From Nitrosarchaeum sp. (lineage in GTDB: Archaea; Thermoproteota; Nitrososphaeria; Nitrososphaerales; Nitrosopumilaceae), in contig JACRND010000122.1 of assembly GCA_016234975.1 (NCBI GenBank), positions 1-9,693 on the forward strand: DNA of 9,693 nucleotides, in the 5' to 3' direction. Positions 1 to 5,079 of this stretch are shown piece after piece (position 1 is the first letter of the stretch; every line of letters begins with the position of its first letter). The notes below the pieces were generated by a model. That model did not search any database. It worked only from the letters and a program-made list of their open reading frames with translations, and had not been told where the DNA came from. Made by a program: the position numbers and the translations under genes.

Positions 1-14
1 AATAGAAAAAGAGT

Positions 15-287
15 TTAGAATCTAATTTTTTGTTTCATCTGATTCATGAGAAGACTTGAATAACCGCATTTTCTGCAACTCATCGTACCATTTTTTGAAT
101 ATTCATGGTTACAATTAATTTGCTCATACTTTAAAACGGCAGAATCACTTAACTTTTCAATTTGATTATCATCTAAAGAGGCATTTCTTTCTAATGCATT
201 GGTATAGAACTTGTAACAACTTGTAGAGCAAAACAGAGCATTTTTTGCATTAAACGTTTTTCTACAATTTCTGCAACTTGTTACCAT
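15..287 (-). CDS. Small protein with two zinc-binding cysteine clusters (90 aa)
   Basis: This is a complete 90-residue ORF starting with ATG. It has two candidate zinc sites: C5-x2-C8 with C20-x3-C24 in the N-terminal third, and C59-x-H61 with C71-x2-C74 near the C-terminus. They are joined by a polar, probably helical linker (about residues 28-57). The first cluster, with the string FCSTSCYKFY, resembles short treble-clef or FCS-type fingers. The second resembles a zinc ribbon in which one Cys is replaced by His. There is no signal peptide or membrane segment, so it should be cytoplasmic. Proteins of this size and make-up in archaea may bind nucleic acid or partner proteins, but I do not recognise a specific family and assign no function. 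A TATA-like box lies 21-30 nt upstream of the ATG with a 13-bp palindrome between them. It is transcribed in the same direction as the upstream CFI-box gene, 121 nt away. Confidence 0.7.
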   Translation of the reverse strand: MVTSCRNCRKTFNAKNALFCSTSCYKFYTNALERNASLDDNQIEKLSDSAVLKYEQINCNHEYSKNGTMSCRKCGYSSLLMNQMKQKIRF

Positions 288-292
288 GCTAC

Positions 293-305
293 TACAAAAT
301 TTGTA
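293..305. promoter_or_regulatory. 13-bp palindrome between TATA-like box and start codon
   Basis: TACAAA and TTTGTA form a perfect 6-bp inverted repeat around one central A. It sits downstream of the putative TATA box and 6 nt upstream of the ATG of the zinc-cluster gene, where an archaeal repressor could block transcription. Operator function is inferred from position only; A/T-rich palindromes of this length also occur by chance. Confidence 0.25.
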
Positions 306-307
306 AA

Positions 308-317
308 TTAATTTAAA
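308..317 (-). promoter_or_regulatory. TATA-like box for the zinc-cluster gene
   Basis: On the minus strand this reads TTTAAATTAA, 21-30 nt before the ATG at 287. That spacing fits an archaeal TATA box driving a leaderless transcript. The whole region is A/T rich, so the exact box is uncertain. Confidence 0.4.
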
Positions 318-389
318 CTGTGTTAAAATTAGACATAGCTAATTAGAGAAAGCTAACAATTATTCTAATTTCATAGTGTGAATTTATCA

Positions 390-408
390 GTTTTGTAGAA
401 AACAGAGT
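390..408 (-). terminator. Weak candidate terminator after CFI-box gene
   Basis: Just past the stop codon the minus strand reads GTTTTCTACAAAAC, a 5-bp stem with a 4-nt loop, preceded by further short T runs. Archaeal termination often needs only T-rich tracts, so this is plausible but weak. Confidence 0.25.
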
Positions 409-1239
409 TTAAAGTCTCTTTTTAATTCCCACAATCACAACAGCAGGTGCCACAAAATACATTCCAATGTTTAATGCAATTACAGAAAGCCCCAACCCCA
501 ACACTTGAGCTTCAGAATCATCAGCTAGTGTCATAATTGAAAATGTTGAAAGCATTGGAGTTATTGCAATCTTTACAGCTTCTTTGAACAGTGGATTTTC
601 ACGCTCATAATCAGATATCATAGGACTAAATGAGTAGTAGAAATTATTAAACGAACTCATAAATGATTTTCCTGATTCTGTATGCAGTAATTGGTTATCT
701 CGCAGTTCCCGTAGCTGTTGTACTTGTGGTGCAAGTTCTGAACCATATGTTGCAGTTGCAATGAGACATCCACCGCCCTTATCTGGTAATTTGTTTTCAG
801 ATGGAGATTCATTTTCAATTGTAGATGTTTTATTTGTAATATTCAGATAGTCAGTTCCAATAATTGCTATGGTGTTATTGCCAGAACCTGTAAAATTTAA
901 TGTAATAAATGAAATGTTGTCATTGTATTTTATTGTCGGAGAATATTGCTGCCCATTAATGTAAAAAGTAAGATTTCCGCTCAAAAGAGTTTGTGGAAGA
1001 TACACTTCACCTAAATTATTTTCAAGGCTACTTGAGACATAAAGGGTTAAGCGTTTTTGTTCTTCATCAAATTTAAAATCCTGGATGTCAAAGTTTGCGA
1101 CAGTTTCAACTTCAAATTCATATCCTCCTGTTTTCACATCCAATCTATTTACAAGTCCGGTTTTATCAGAAAGTAATTGACCAAATGCAGGTGTAACTAC
1201 TAAAAGTAAAAGAAGTGAAATTAAAAATATGTATTTCAA
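409..1239 (-). CDS. Secreted, membrane-anchored CFI-box domain protein
   Basis: This is a 276-residue protein. Residues 1-20 form a signal peptide (a leucine-rich core ending in FGQ). Residues about 38-130 form a beta-rich domain ending in IAIIGT, with a layout like the N-terminal domain of the Kazal protein encoded at 3051-3974. A polar Asn/Ser/Glu linker follows (about 131-153). Residues 155-230 contain the motif CLIATATYG (C158) and the following helical segment typical of CFI-box C-terminal domains, which are frequent in thaumarchaeal and bacterial exported proteins. A hydrophobic segment (about 246-271) followed by KKRL gives a C-terminal anchor with a cytoplasmic basic tail. The start is TTG, one base after the TAA of L15e; no ATG or GTG offers a better start, and TTG gives a clean signal peptide. 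The gene is probably co-transcribed with L15e. The molecular role of the CFI box is not known to me. Confidence 0.8.
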   Translation of the reverse strand: MKYIFLISLLLLLVVTPAFGQLLSDKTGLVNRLDVKTGGYEFEVETVANFDIQDFKFDEEQKRLTLYVSSSLENNLGEVYLPQTLLSGNLTFYINGQQYSPTIKYNDNISFITLNFTGSGNNTIAIIGTDYLNITNKTSTIENESPSENKLPDKGGGCLIATATYGSELAPQVQQLRELRDNQLLHTESGKSFMSSFNNFYYSFSPMISDYERENPLFKEAVKIAITPMLSTFSIMTLADDSEAQVLGLGLSVIALNIGMYFVAPAVVIVGIKKRL

Positions 1240-1240
1240 T

Positions 1241-1699
1241 TTATGCAGTTATTTGTGGTATTCTTTGTCGCAATTCTTTGTCTTGTGCGATTCTTGGATG
1301 CATTGGATCTGCCAATATAATTTCAAACCAGTAATGCATACCATCTTTGTAGACAAAGTATGAACCCAAAAGTTTCATGTTAGGATATCTTTCAAGCACT
1401 CTTCTCACAGCAACTGTCTTCATATCGTCATCTGCCTTGATTCTGGTAACACCCAGATGTTTTGGTCTTCTACCGGCAACTGGTCTTTGTTTTCGCATAC
1501 CGCCTGTACCTACTCTCATTCTAACGACAACTATGCCTTGTTTTGCCTTGTAGCCTAATCTTCTTGCCCTCTGCAAACGACTTGGTCTGTCTATTCTGGT
1601 AATGGCATTTTCTTTACGCCATTGTACTACTCTCTCTCTGATTTCAGGAGTATTTTCCTTCCATAGTTTGATCCAAGTTTTATCCTGTATACTAGGCAT
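1241..1699 (-). CDS. rpl15e: 50S ribosomal protein L15e, short C-terminus
   Basis: L15e is an archaeal/eukaryotic-type protein of the large ribosomal subunit. The 152-residue product has the family core: a helical N-terminus with WRKENAITRIDRPSRLQRAR (about 28-47), the LGYKAKQGIVVVRMRV block (48-63), the basic segment GRRPKHLGVTRI (76-87), and the strand and helix with RYPNMKLLGSYFV followed by WFEIILADPMHP. It stops soon after DPMHP, so it lacks the basic Gly/Arg-rich tail of most archaeal L15e proteins, which are about 190 residues long. The frame stays open upstream to an ATG at 1855, but I chose the ATG at 1699. The 52 extra residues do not look like L15e, the N-terminus here aligns with the family, and a TATA-like box lies 22-30 nt upstream of 1699. 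The CFI-box gene starts 1 nt after the stop. Confidence 0.9.
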   Translation of the reverse strand: MPSIQDKTWIKLWKENTPEIRERVVQWRKENAITRIDRPSRLQRARRLGYKAKQGIVVVRMRVGTGGMRKQRPVAGRRPKHLGVTRIKADDDMKTVAVRRVLERYPNMKLLGSYFVYKDGMHYWFEIILADPMHPRIAQDKELRQRIPQITA

Positions 1700-1720
1700 A
1701 TCGATTTTAATAAAATCCCC

Positions 1721-1729
1721 TTTAATAAC
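1721..1729 (-). promoter_or_regulatory. TATA-like box for L15e
   Basis: On the minus strand this reads GTTATTAAA, 22-30 nt before the ATG at 1699. The spacing fits a leaderless archaeal transcript and supports the shorter start for L15e. A GGGG stretch lies between box and start, but too far from the ATG to act as a usual ribosome binding site. Confidence 0.45.
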
Positions 1730-1779
1730 TGTAAATCGCCAAATGGGCAATAAACGCCGCCAAAGAATCAAAATGTTCC

Positions 1780-1830
1780 TTGAGTGGGGCATCAAACCAC
1801 ACTCAAAGAGTTTATCTCCGCAGAAAACTC
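1780..1830. other. Two tandem hairpins in the L15e/secreted-protein intergenic region
   Basis: TTGAGTG (1780-1786) pairs perfectly with CACTCAA (1800-1806) across a 13-nt loop that contains a further GG/CC pairing. Immediately after, GAGTTT (1808-1813) pairs with AAACTC (1825-1830). TTTATC (1811-1816) can instead pair with GATAAA (1831-1836), which would be exclusive with the second hairpin. The region lies upstream of the chosen L15e start. It could be a small RNA, a longer L15e leader or a remnant of something else. I see no tRNA, SRP RNA or C/D-box features. Confidence 0.3.
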
Positions 1831-1885
1831 GATAAATAAAATCATCCCAAGTCATTAAAAAGCATTCCTGAGCATAGATTTGAGA

Positions 1886-1895
1886 TTTTTATTAA
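1886..1895 (+). promoter_or_regulatory. TATA-like box for secreted protein gene at 1916
   Basis: TTTTTATTAA lies 21-30 nt upstream of the ATG at 1916. This spacing supports that ATG over the upstream in-frame TTG at 1880, which would lie before the box and could not be in a transcript started from it. Confidence 0.5.
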
Positions 1896-1915
1896 GCAAC
1901 CACAAAGTGACAAAG

Positions 1916-2392
1916 ATGAAGGCAAGGCAGTATCTGCTTGTTACGATGCTAGTAATTTTCAGTGCTGCATTATTGCCAAGTGTTTACGCAACGCCGACCG
2001 TTAAAATTTTAATGGACAAGACCACTTTTGGATACTGTGAGAAATTATTTTACACAATACAAGTTTCAGAGGTCACAGGAGATCCGGCAGTTATCCACAT
2101 CAGAGACCAATCAGGTAAATCAAGCAGTGCAATTCCAATTCCAATATCCAATCTGCAAAATCCAATTCCTTCAATGATTCCATTTGAGGCAGAAATTTTT
2201 CCAGTAGGTAAATATTTCATAGATGTTGAATATTCTGGTGCAAAAGACAGTGCTGAGTTTGATTTAGCGGATTCGGGAAATGTCTGTATCCCCATAACTA
2301 TGAAACAAGTCGCATATAGTTGGATTAATGATAAAATGTCAGACGGGTTTTTCATAGATGCAATAAACAAATCAACATACCAGATAAAATAA
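1916..2392 (+). CDS. Secreted beta-domain protein, C-terminal repeat frame-displaced
   Basis: The readable frame encodes 158 residues from the ATG at 1916. Residues 1-25 are a signal peptide ending in VYA. Residues about 27-118 form an Ig-like or macroglobulin-like beta-domain (VKILMDKTTFGYCEKLFYTI to VGKYFIDVEYSGAKDSAEF), a fold common in exported thaumarchaeal proteins. Residues about 128-152 hold a first copy of a short aromatic/acidic motif, VAYSWINDKMSDGFFIDAI. The frame then closes at TAA (2390-2392). A second, better conserved copy of the motif follows in the -1 frame up to 2532, so the ancestral protein was probably about 205 residues. The in-frame TTG at 1880 would add 12 residues ahead of the signal peptide and is less likely. 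The next gene begins 3 nt after the displaced stop, consistent with one transcript. The specific function is unknown; an extracytoplasmic location is well supported. Confidence 0.7.
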   Translation: MKARQYLLVTMLVIFSAALLPSVYATPTVKILMDKTTFGYCEKLFYTIQVSEVTGDPAVIHIRDQSGKSSSAIPIPISNLQNPIPSMIPFEAEIFPVGKYFIDVEYSGAKDSAEFDLADSGNVCIPITMKQVAYSWINDKMSDGFFIDAINKSTYQIK

Positions 2393-2532
2393 AAGAAAAA
2401 AATCTGGAAGACATACACATTCCAAAATGGGTAAAAAACATAGTCGGATGGTGGCTTGAAGAGAAAATTTCAGATGACGAGTTTGCTCAAGCAATTCAAT
2501 ACCTAGTAAACAAAGAGATCATTGCAATTTAA
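2389..2532 (+). pseudogene. Frame-displaced C-terminal tail of the preceding gene
   Basis: In the frame one base back from the preceding ORF, 47 codons run from ATA at 2389 to TAA at 2530-2532. They contain IPKWVKNIVGWW and EEKISDDEFAQAIQYLVNKE, the W-x-K-N-x3-WW ... ISD-x2-F-x2-AI-x-YL motif often repeated at the C-termini of exported thaumarchaeal proteins. It aligns with the first motif copy in the upstream frame. This frame is open from 2335, so the switch lies between 2335 and 2392. An A4 run (2386-2389) before the TAA allows AAA-to-AAA slippage, and one missing A there would restore a single frame. Options are a sequencing or assembly error, a recent natural frameshift, or translational -1 frameshifting. 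The fragment has no plausible start codon of its own. Confidence 0.65.
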
Positions 2533-2535
2533 AAA

Positions 2536-3048
2536 ATGGACAAATATTCAAAGATAACACTGATTGCAATTATTGTGATAATCATTCCATTTGCATATTC
2601 TGTTTTGAATATCTATGCTGCAGAACAATTACAATTCAGATGGAGTGATCAAAACAAATTCAATTATTTCTCATTATCAAATAACGGGAATGTTGAATTT
2701 TGCAATGCTTTACCGTATTGGGCAAGTTTTCAAAAATTTGAGATAACTACATTTTATGATTTGGGAAACAAGGGAACATTTACTATTCAACCATTTACAA
2801 CAAGCCCCCTATCACATGCTACGCAGAAGGGAATCTTTCATTCCGAAGAACTCAATGAAGCGCAATATTTGTTCATGCAGTTAGATTATGAATTTGCTGG
2901 AGGAGAAATCAGACTTGACCCAAACAAGATGTACGTGGTGGTAAGTATCGATACGCCGATTATAGGAGTCATTCCATACTCTACGATTACGCAGTATTCA
3001 GGATTTGATTTTAACAATATTATGAATGGCAAAAATTCTGATTGTTAG
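2536..3048 (+). CDS. Conserved-looking membrane-anchored extracytoplasmic protein
   Basis: The product has 170 residues and starts with ATG. Residues 1-7 are a short basic N-terminus, residues about 8-28 a strongly hydrophobic segment ending in AA. This is either a signal peptide or an N-terminal anchor. The rest is a compact polar and aromatic domain rich in predicted beta-strands (FEITTFYDLGNKGTFTIQPF; MYVVVSIDTPIIGVIPYSTI), with cysteines at 56 and at the last position, 170. I do not recognise the family. The gene begins 3 nt after the stop of the frame-displaced tail of the upstream secreted protein, so the two are probably co-transcribed. It converges with the Kazal-domain gene, with only 2 nt between the two stop codons, so the 3' ends of the transcripts must overlap. 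Confidence 0.75.
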   Translation: MDKYSKITLIAIIVIIIPFAYSVLNIYAAEQLQFRWSDQNKFNYFSLSNNGNVEFCNALPYWASFQKFEITTFYDLGNKGTFTIQPFTTSPLSHATQKGIFHSEELNEAQYLFMQLDYEFAGGEIRLDPNKMYVVVSIDTPIIGVIPYSTITQYSGFDFNNIMNGKNSDC

Positions 3049-3050
3049 AA

Positions 3051-3974
3051 TTAGTTTTTGCTCTTACCTGCTTTTGCCATTATAGCCAGCACAAGTCCAA
3101 CTATACCTGCAATGATAAATGCTGCAACAAGTGAGATAACCAACTGAGTTCCCAGTCCCCTAGCAGGAGCAGCTTCAGGAGTTGGTTCAGCAACACATAC
3201 GCCATCTGTTAGAACTGTGCCAGGTCCACATCTTTCATCCAAAACACAGACACCATCTTTAAGAATTGTTCCGGCACCACATTCAGTTTTTGGTTTTTCA
3301 GCTGTTGGTGTTTCTAGAACTTTACATTCACCAAGATAATCTAGATTAATTTTTGCAGCATTTAATTGACATTTGTTGCCATAAGTTTTGCCATCAACAC
3401 CACAGACAGGAACGTATTCAAGTGTGCATGCAACTGGCTTTTCTTCAACTGGCACCGGCTCTTTGACTGGTTCTTCAACAGGTGCTGGTTCTGTAACTGG
3501 CTCAGATGTAGATGAACCAAATTGAGAACCAATGATTTCAACTTCTTGCGTTCCAGCAGGCAATGTAATACTTAGAGTTCTACTTTGAGTGGTTTTAGTT
3601 TCAGAAAATTTTGGCTCATCGCCATCTGCTAAGACAATAAAGTCGTCATCAGTTCCATTAAACATGGCATCAAAAAAGTTTCTTTCAAGTGTAATTTCCA
3701 AAATTCCCGGGGAGTCAGAAACATCCACGTTGAAAATTAGTGAGACAAATTCAGGATCTGCATTTATTGCAGAAACAGTTACCCCATTACCAGTGTATTG
3801 AACATCATAAGATTTACCAGATACATCCACAGGAAGTGTCTCCGCATAAACAAAGGCTGAAGAAATTATTGCAATGATGATTAACCCAATAGAGATTTTG
3901 ACTAGCGAGCCTATACTAGGCATATTTTTCCCCAGTCTTTGAGATTGTGTATCCATATCTTGATTTTTCTGCAC
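3051..3974 (-). CDS. Surface-anchored Kazal-type protease inhibitor domain protein
   Basis: This is a 307-residue protein of modular build. Residues about 24-44 are a signal sequence or anchor ending in VYA. Residues 45-150 form a beta-domain ending in VEIIGS, similar in layout to that of the CFI-box protein. A Pro/Glu/Val-rich stalk follows (157-181). Residues 183-217 form a Kazal domain with C183-x7-C191-x10-C202-x14-C217. Two repeats CG-x-GT-x-L-x-DGVCV follow (232-244 and 249-261). The C-terminus has a transmembrane helix (about 278-300) and the basic tail KAGKSKN. Kazal domains inhibit serine proteases through the loop after the first of these cysteines; here the P1 residue would be L185. 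GTG at 3974 is chosen because GGAGGT lies 8 nt upstream. ATGs at 3956 and 3923 remain possible, and the latter would give a more typical signal peptide length. The product should sit on the outer cell surface. Its target proteases are unknown. Confidence 0.85.
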   Translation of the reverse strand: MQKNQDMDTQSQRLGKNMPSIGSLVKISIGLIIIAIISSAFVYAETLPVDVSGKSYDVQYTGNGVTVSAINADPEFVSLIFNVDVSDSPGILEITLERNFFDAMFNGTDDDFIVLADGDEPKFSETKTTQSRTLSITLPAGTQEVEIIGSQFGSSTSEPVTEPAPVEEPVKEPVPVEEKPVACTLEYVPVCGVDGKTYGNKCQLNAAKINLDYLGECKVLETPTAEKPKTECGAGTILKDGVCVLDERCGPGTVLTDGVCVAEPTPEAAPARGLGTQLVISLVAAFIIAGIVGLVLAIMAKAGKSKN

Positions 3975-3982
3975 GAAGATTA

Positions 3983-3988
3983 ACCTCC
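3983..3988 (-). promoter_or_regulatory. Shine-Dalgarno site for the Kazal-domain gene
   Basis: The minus strand reads GGAGGT with 8 nt before the GTG at 3974, an ideal ribosome binding site. It decides the start at GTG and implies a leadered transcript. A TATA-like TTTAAAAATAA (4048-4058, minus strand) would give a leader of about 50 nt. Confidence 0.6.
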
Positions 3989-4075
3989 AAATCCGTCTTA
4001 AAAAGAATGAGACGAGATTTAATCACGTATCAGTCAAGCTTTTTTAGTTATTTTTAAAGTTCGTGCAGGAAATAC

Positions 4076-5008
4076 TCAGATTACGCCTCGGAGTATCTGA
4101 ATAATCTTTTCTCCGATTATGTTGGCTGCCAAAGATTGAGCCTCCTTTGTTTGGGCACCGATGTGGGGAGTAAGAATCACATTGTCTAGTTCTGCTAATT
4201 TGTTTCCTATTGCAGGCTCTTTCTCAAAAACATCCAATGCTGCACCGCCCAAATTACCGTTTTTTATTGCCTCGTACAGAGCATCCTCATCAATTACTCC
4301 GCCCCTTGAAGTGTTGATAATTTTTGCAGTCTTTTTCATAGTAGACATTTTTTGAGCATTAATCAAGTGATATGTAGAATCCAATAGTGGAACATGAATT
4401 GAGATGTAATCAGAGCTTTGCAACAATGTATCCAGGTCAGCTTTCATCAATCCAACTTCCTTGGCAAATTCCTCATCAATTGGAACTACATCATAGCCGA
4501 TAATGTTCATGTTAAGTGCTCTTGCGAGTCGTCCAAGTCTTTTTCCAATATTTCCCAATCCAATTATTCCAAGATATTTTCCTCTGAGTTCTGTTCCTTT
4601 CAATTCATTTTTTAGCCATTGTCCGTTTCTGATTGCCCTGTCACCTCTTGCAGTTTGTCTTGCCAGTGATAGCATAAATCCTAAAACCAGTTCAGCTACG
4701 GCATTCATTGCGCCTTCTGCTGCATTGATTACACGAATATTTTTTTCTTTAGCTGCCACTTGATCAACATTATCTAGTCCAACGCCGACACGTGCAATAA
4801 TTTTACAGTTGTCAGCTTTTTGAATCATCTCTTTTGTAAGAGTGGTTCTGCTTCTAACAATTACAATGTTGAAATTAGAAATTTTTTCTTTAATTTGTTC
4901 AGGAGTAATTTTTGGCTCGTATGAAACTTTCAGACCGTTGTCTTCCAATATTTTATTTAAAACTGGATCTACTTCATCACATATCAGAACAGAATCATCA
5001 AATCCCAT
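4076..5008 (-). CDS. serA: D-3-phosphoglycerate dehydrogenase-like 2-hydroxyacid dehydrogenase, short form
   Basis: This is a 310-residue cytoplasmic NAD(P)-dependent D-2-hydroxyacid dehydrogenase. The substrate-domain motif RSRTTLTKEMI and the VGVGLDNVD block (74-82) are typical of SerA, which oxidises 3-phosphoglycerate to 3-phosphohydroxypyruvate, the first step of serine synthesis. The Rossmann motif GLGNIG is at 150-155, with D173 (GYD) as the likely ribose-binding acid. The catalytic residues are R235 (in NTSRGG), E264 (in FEKEP) and H282 (in TPHIG). It ends right after the substrate-binding domain returns, so it lacks the ACT regulatory domain of long-form SerA and should not show serine feedback through that domain. 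The motifs favour SerA over glyoxylate or lactate dehydrogenase, but substrate cannot be fixed by sequence alone. It has its own TATA-like box 23-31 nt upstream and lies in the same direction as nirK, 71 nt downstream of it. Confidence 0.85.
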   Translation of the reverse strand: MGFDDSVLICDEVDPVLNKILEDNGLKVSYEPKITPEQIKEKISNFNIVIVRSRTTLTKEMIQKADNCKIIARVGVGLDNVDQVAAKEKNIRVINAAEGAMNAVAELVLGFMLSLARQTARGDRAIRNGQWLKNELKGTELRGKYLGIIGLGNIGKRLGRLARALNMNIIGYDVVPIDEEFAKEVGLMKADLDTLLQSSDYISIHVPLLDSTYHLINAQKMSTMKKTAKIINTSRGGVIDEDALYEAIKNGNLGGAALDVFEKEPAIGNKLAELDNVILTPHIGAQTKEAQSLAANIIGEKIIQILRGVI

Positions 5009-5030
5009 GGAATAAAGAAAAAATCTATAG

Positions 5031-5039
5031 AATATAATT
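5031..5039 (-). promoter_or_regulatory. TATA-like box for serA
   Basis: On the minus strand this reads AATTATATT, 23-31 nt before the ATG at 5008, the expected distance for a leaderless archaeal transcript. It lies immediately downstream of the T-rich nirK terminator, so the two genes are probably transcribed separately. Confidence 0.5.
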
Positions 5040-5043
5040 CATT

Positions 5044-5064
5044 AAAAATTGAAAAATAGAAAAA
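5044..5064 (-). terminator. T-rich terminator of nirK
   Basis: Downstream of the nirK stop the minus strand has three T5 runs in 21 nt (5060-5064, 5052-5056 and 5044-5048), with no strong hairpin. Oligo-T tracts of this kind are sufficient for archaeal RNA polymerase termination. Confidence 0.55.
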
Positions 5065-5079
5065 GTTGGGTGTTACTAC

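Noticed and set aside
341..370. AATTAGA/TCTAATT inverted repeat between the CFI-box and zinc-cluster genes
   Set aside because: The stem is short and entirely A/T rich apart from one pair, with no adjacent T run. It is expected by chance in such A/T-rich sequence.
1602..1835. 77-residue plus-strand ORF opposite L15e
   Set aside because: It mostly overlaps the coding region of L15e in antisense, and its product shows no recognisable motif.
1700..1855. N-terminal extension of L15e by 52 residues from an ATG at 1855
   Set aside because: The extra residues do not resemble L15e. A TATA-like box at 1721-1729 fits a start at 1699, and the normal family N-terminus begins there.
1860..1880. Possible C/D-box small RNA (CTGA at 1869-1872)
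   Set aside because: No matching C box was found at a suitable distance on the same strand.
1880..1915. TTG at 1880 as start of the secreted protein gene
   Set aside because: It adds 12 residues before an otherwise normal signal peptide and lies upstream of the best TATA-like box. The ATG at 1916 is preferred.
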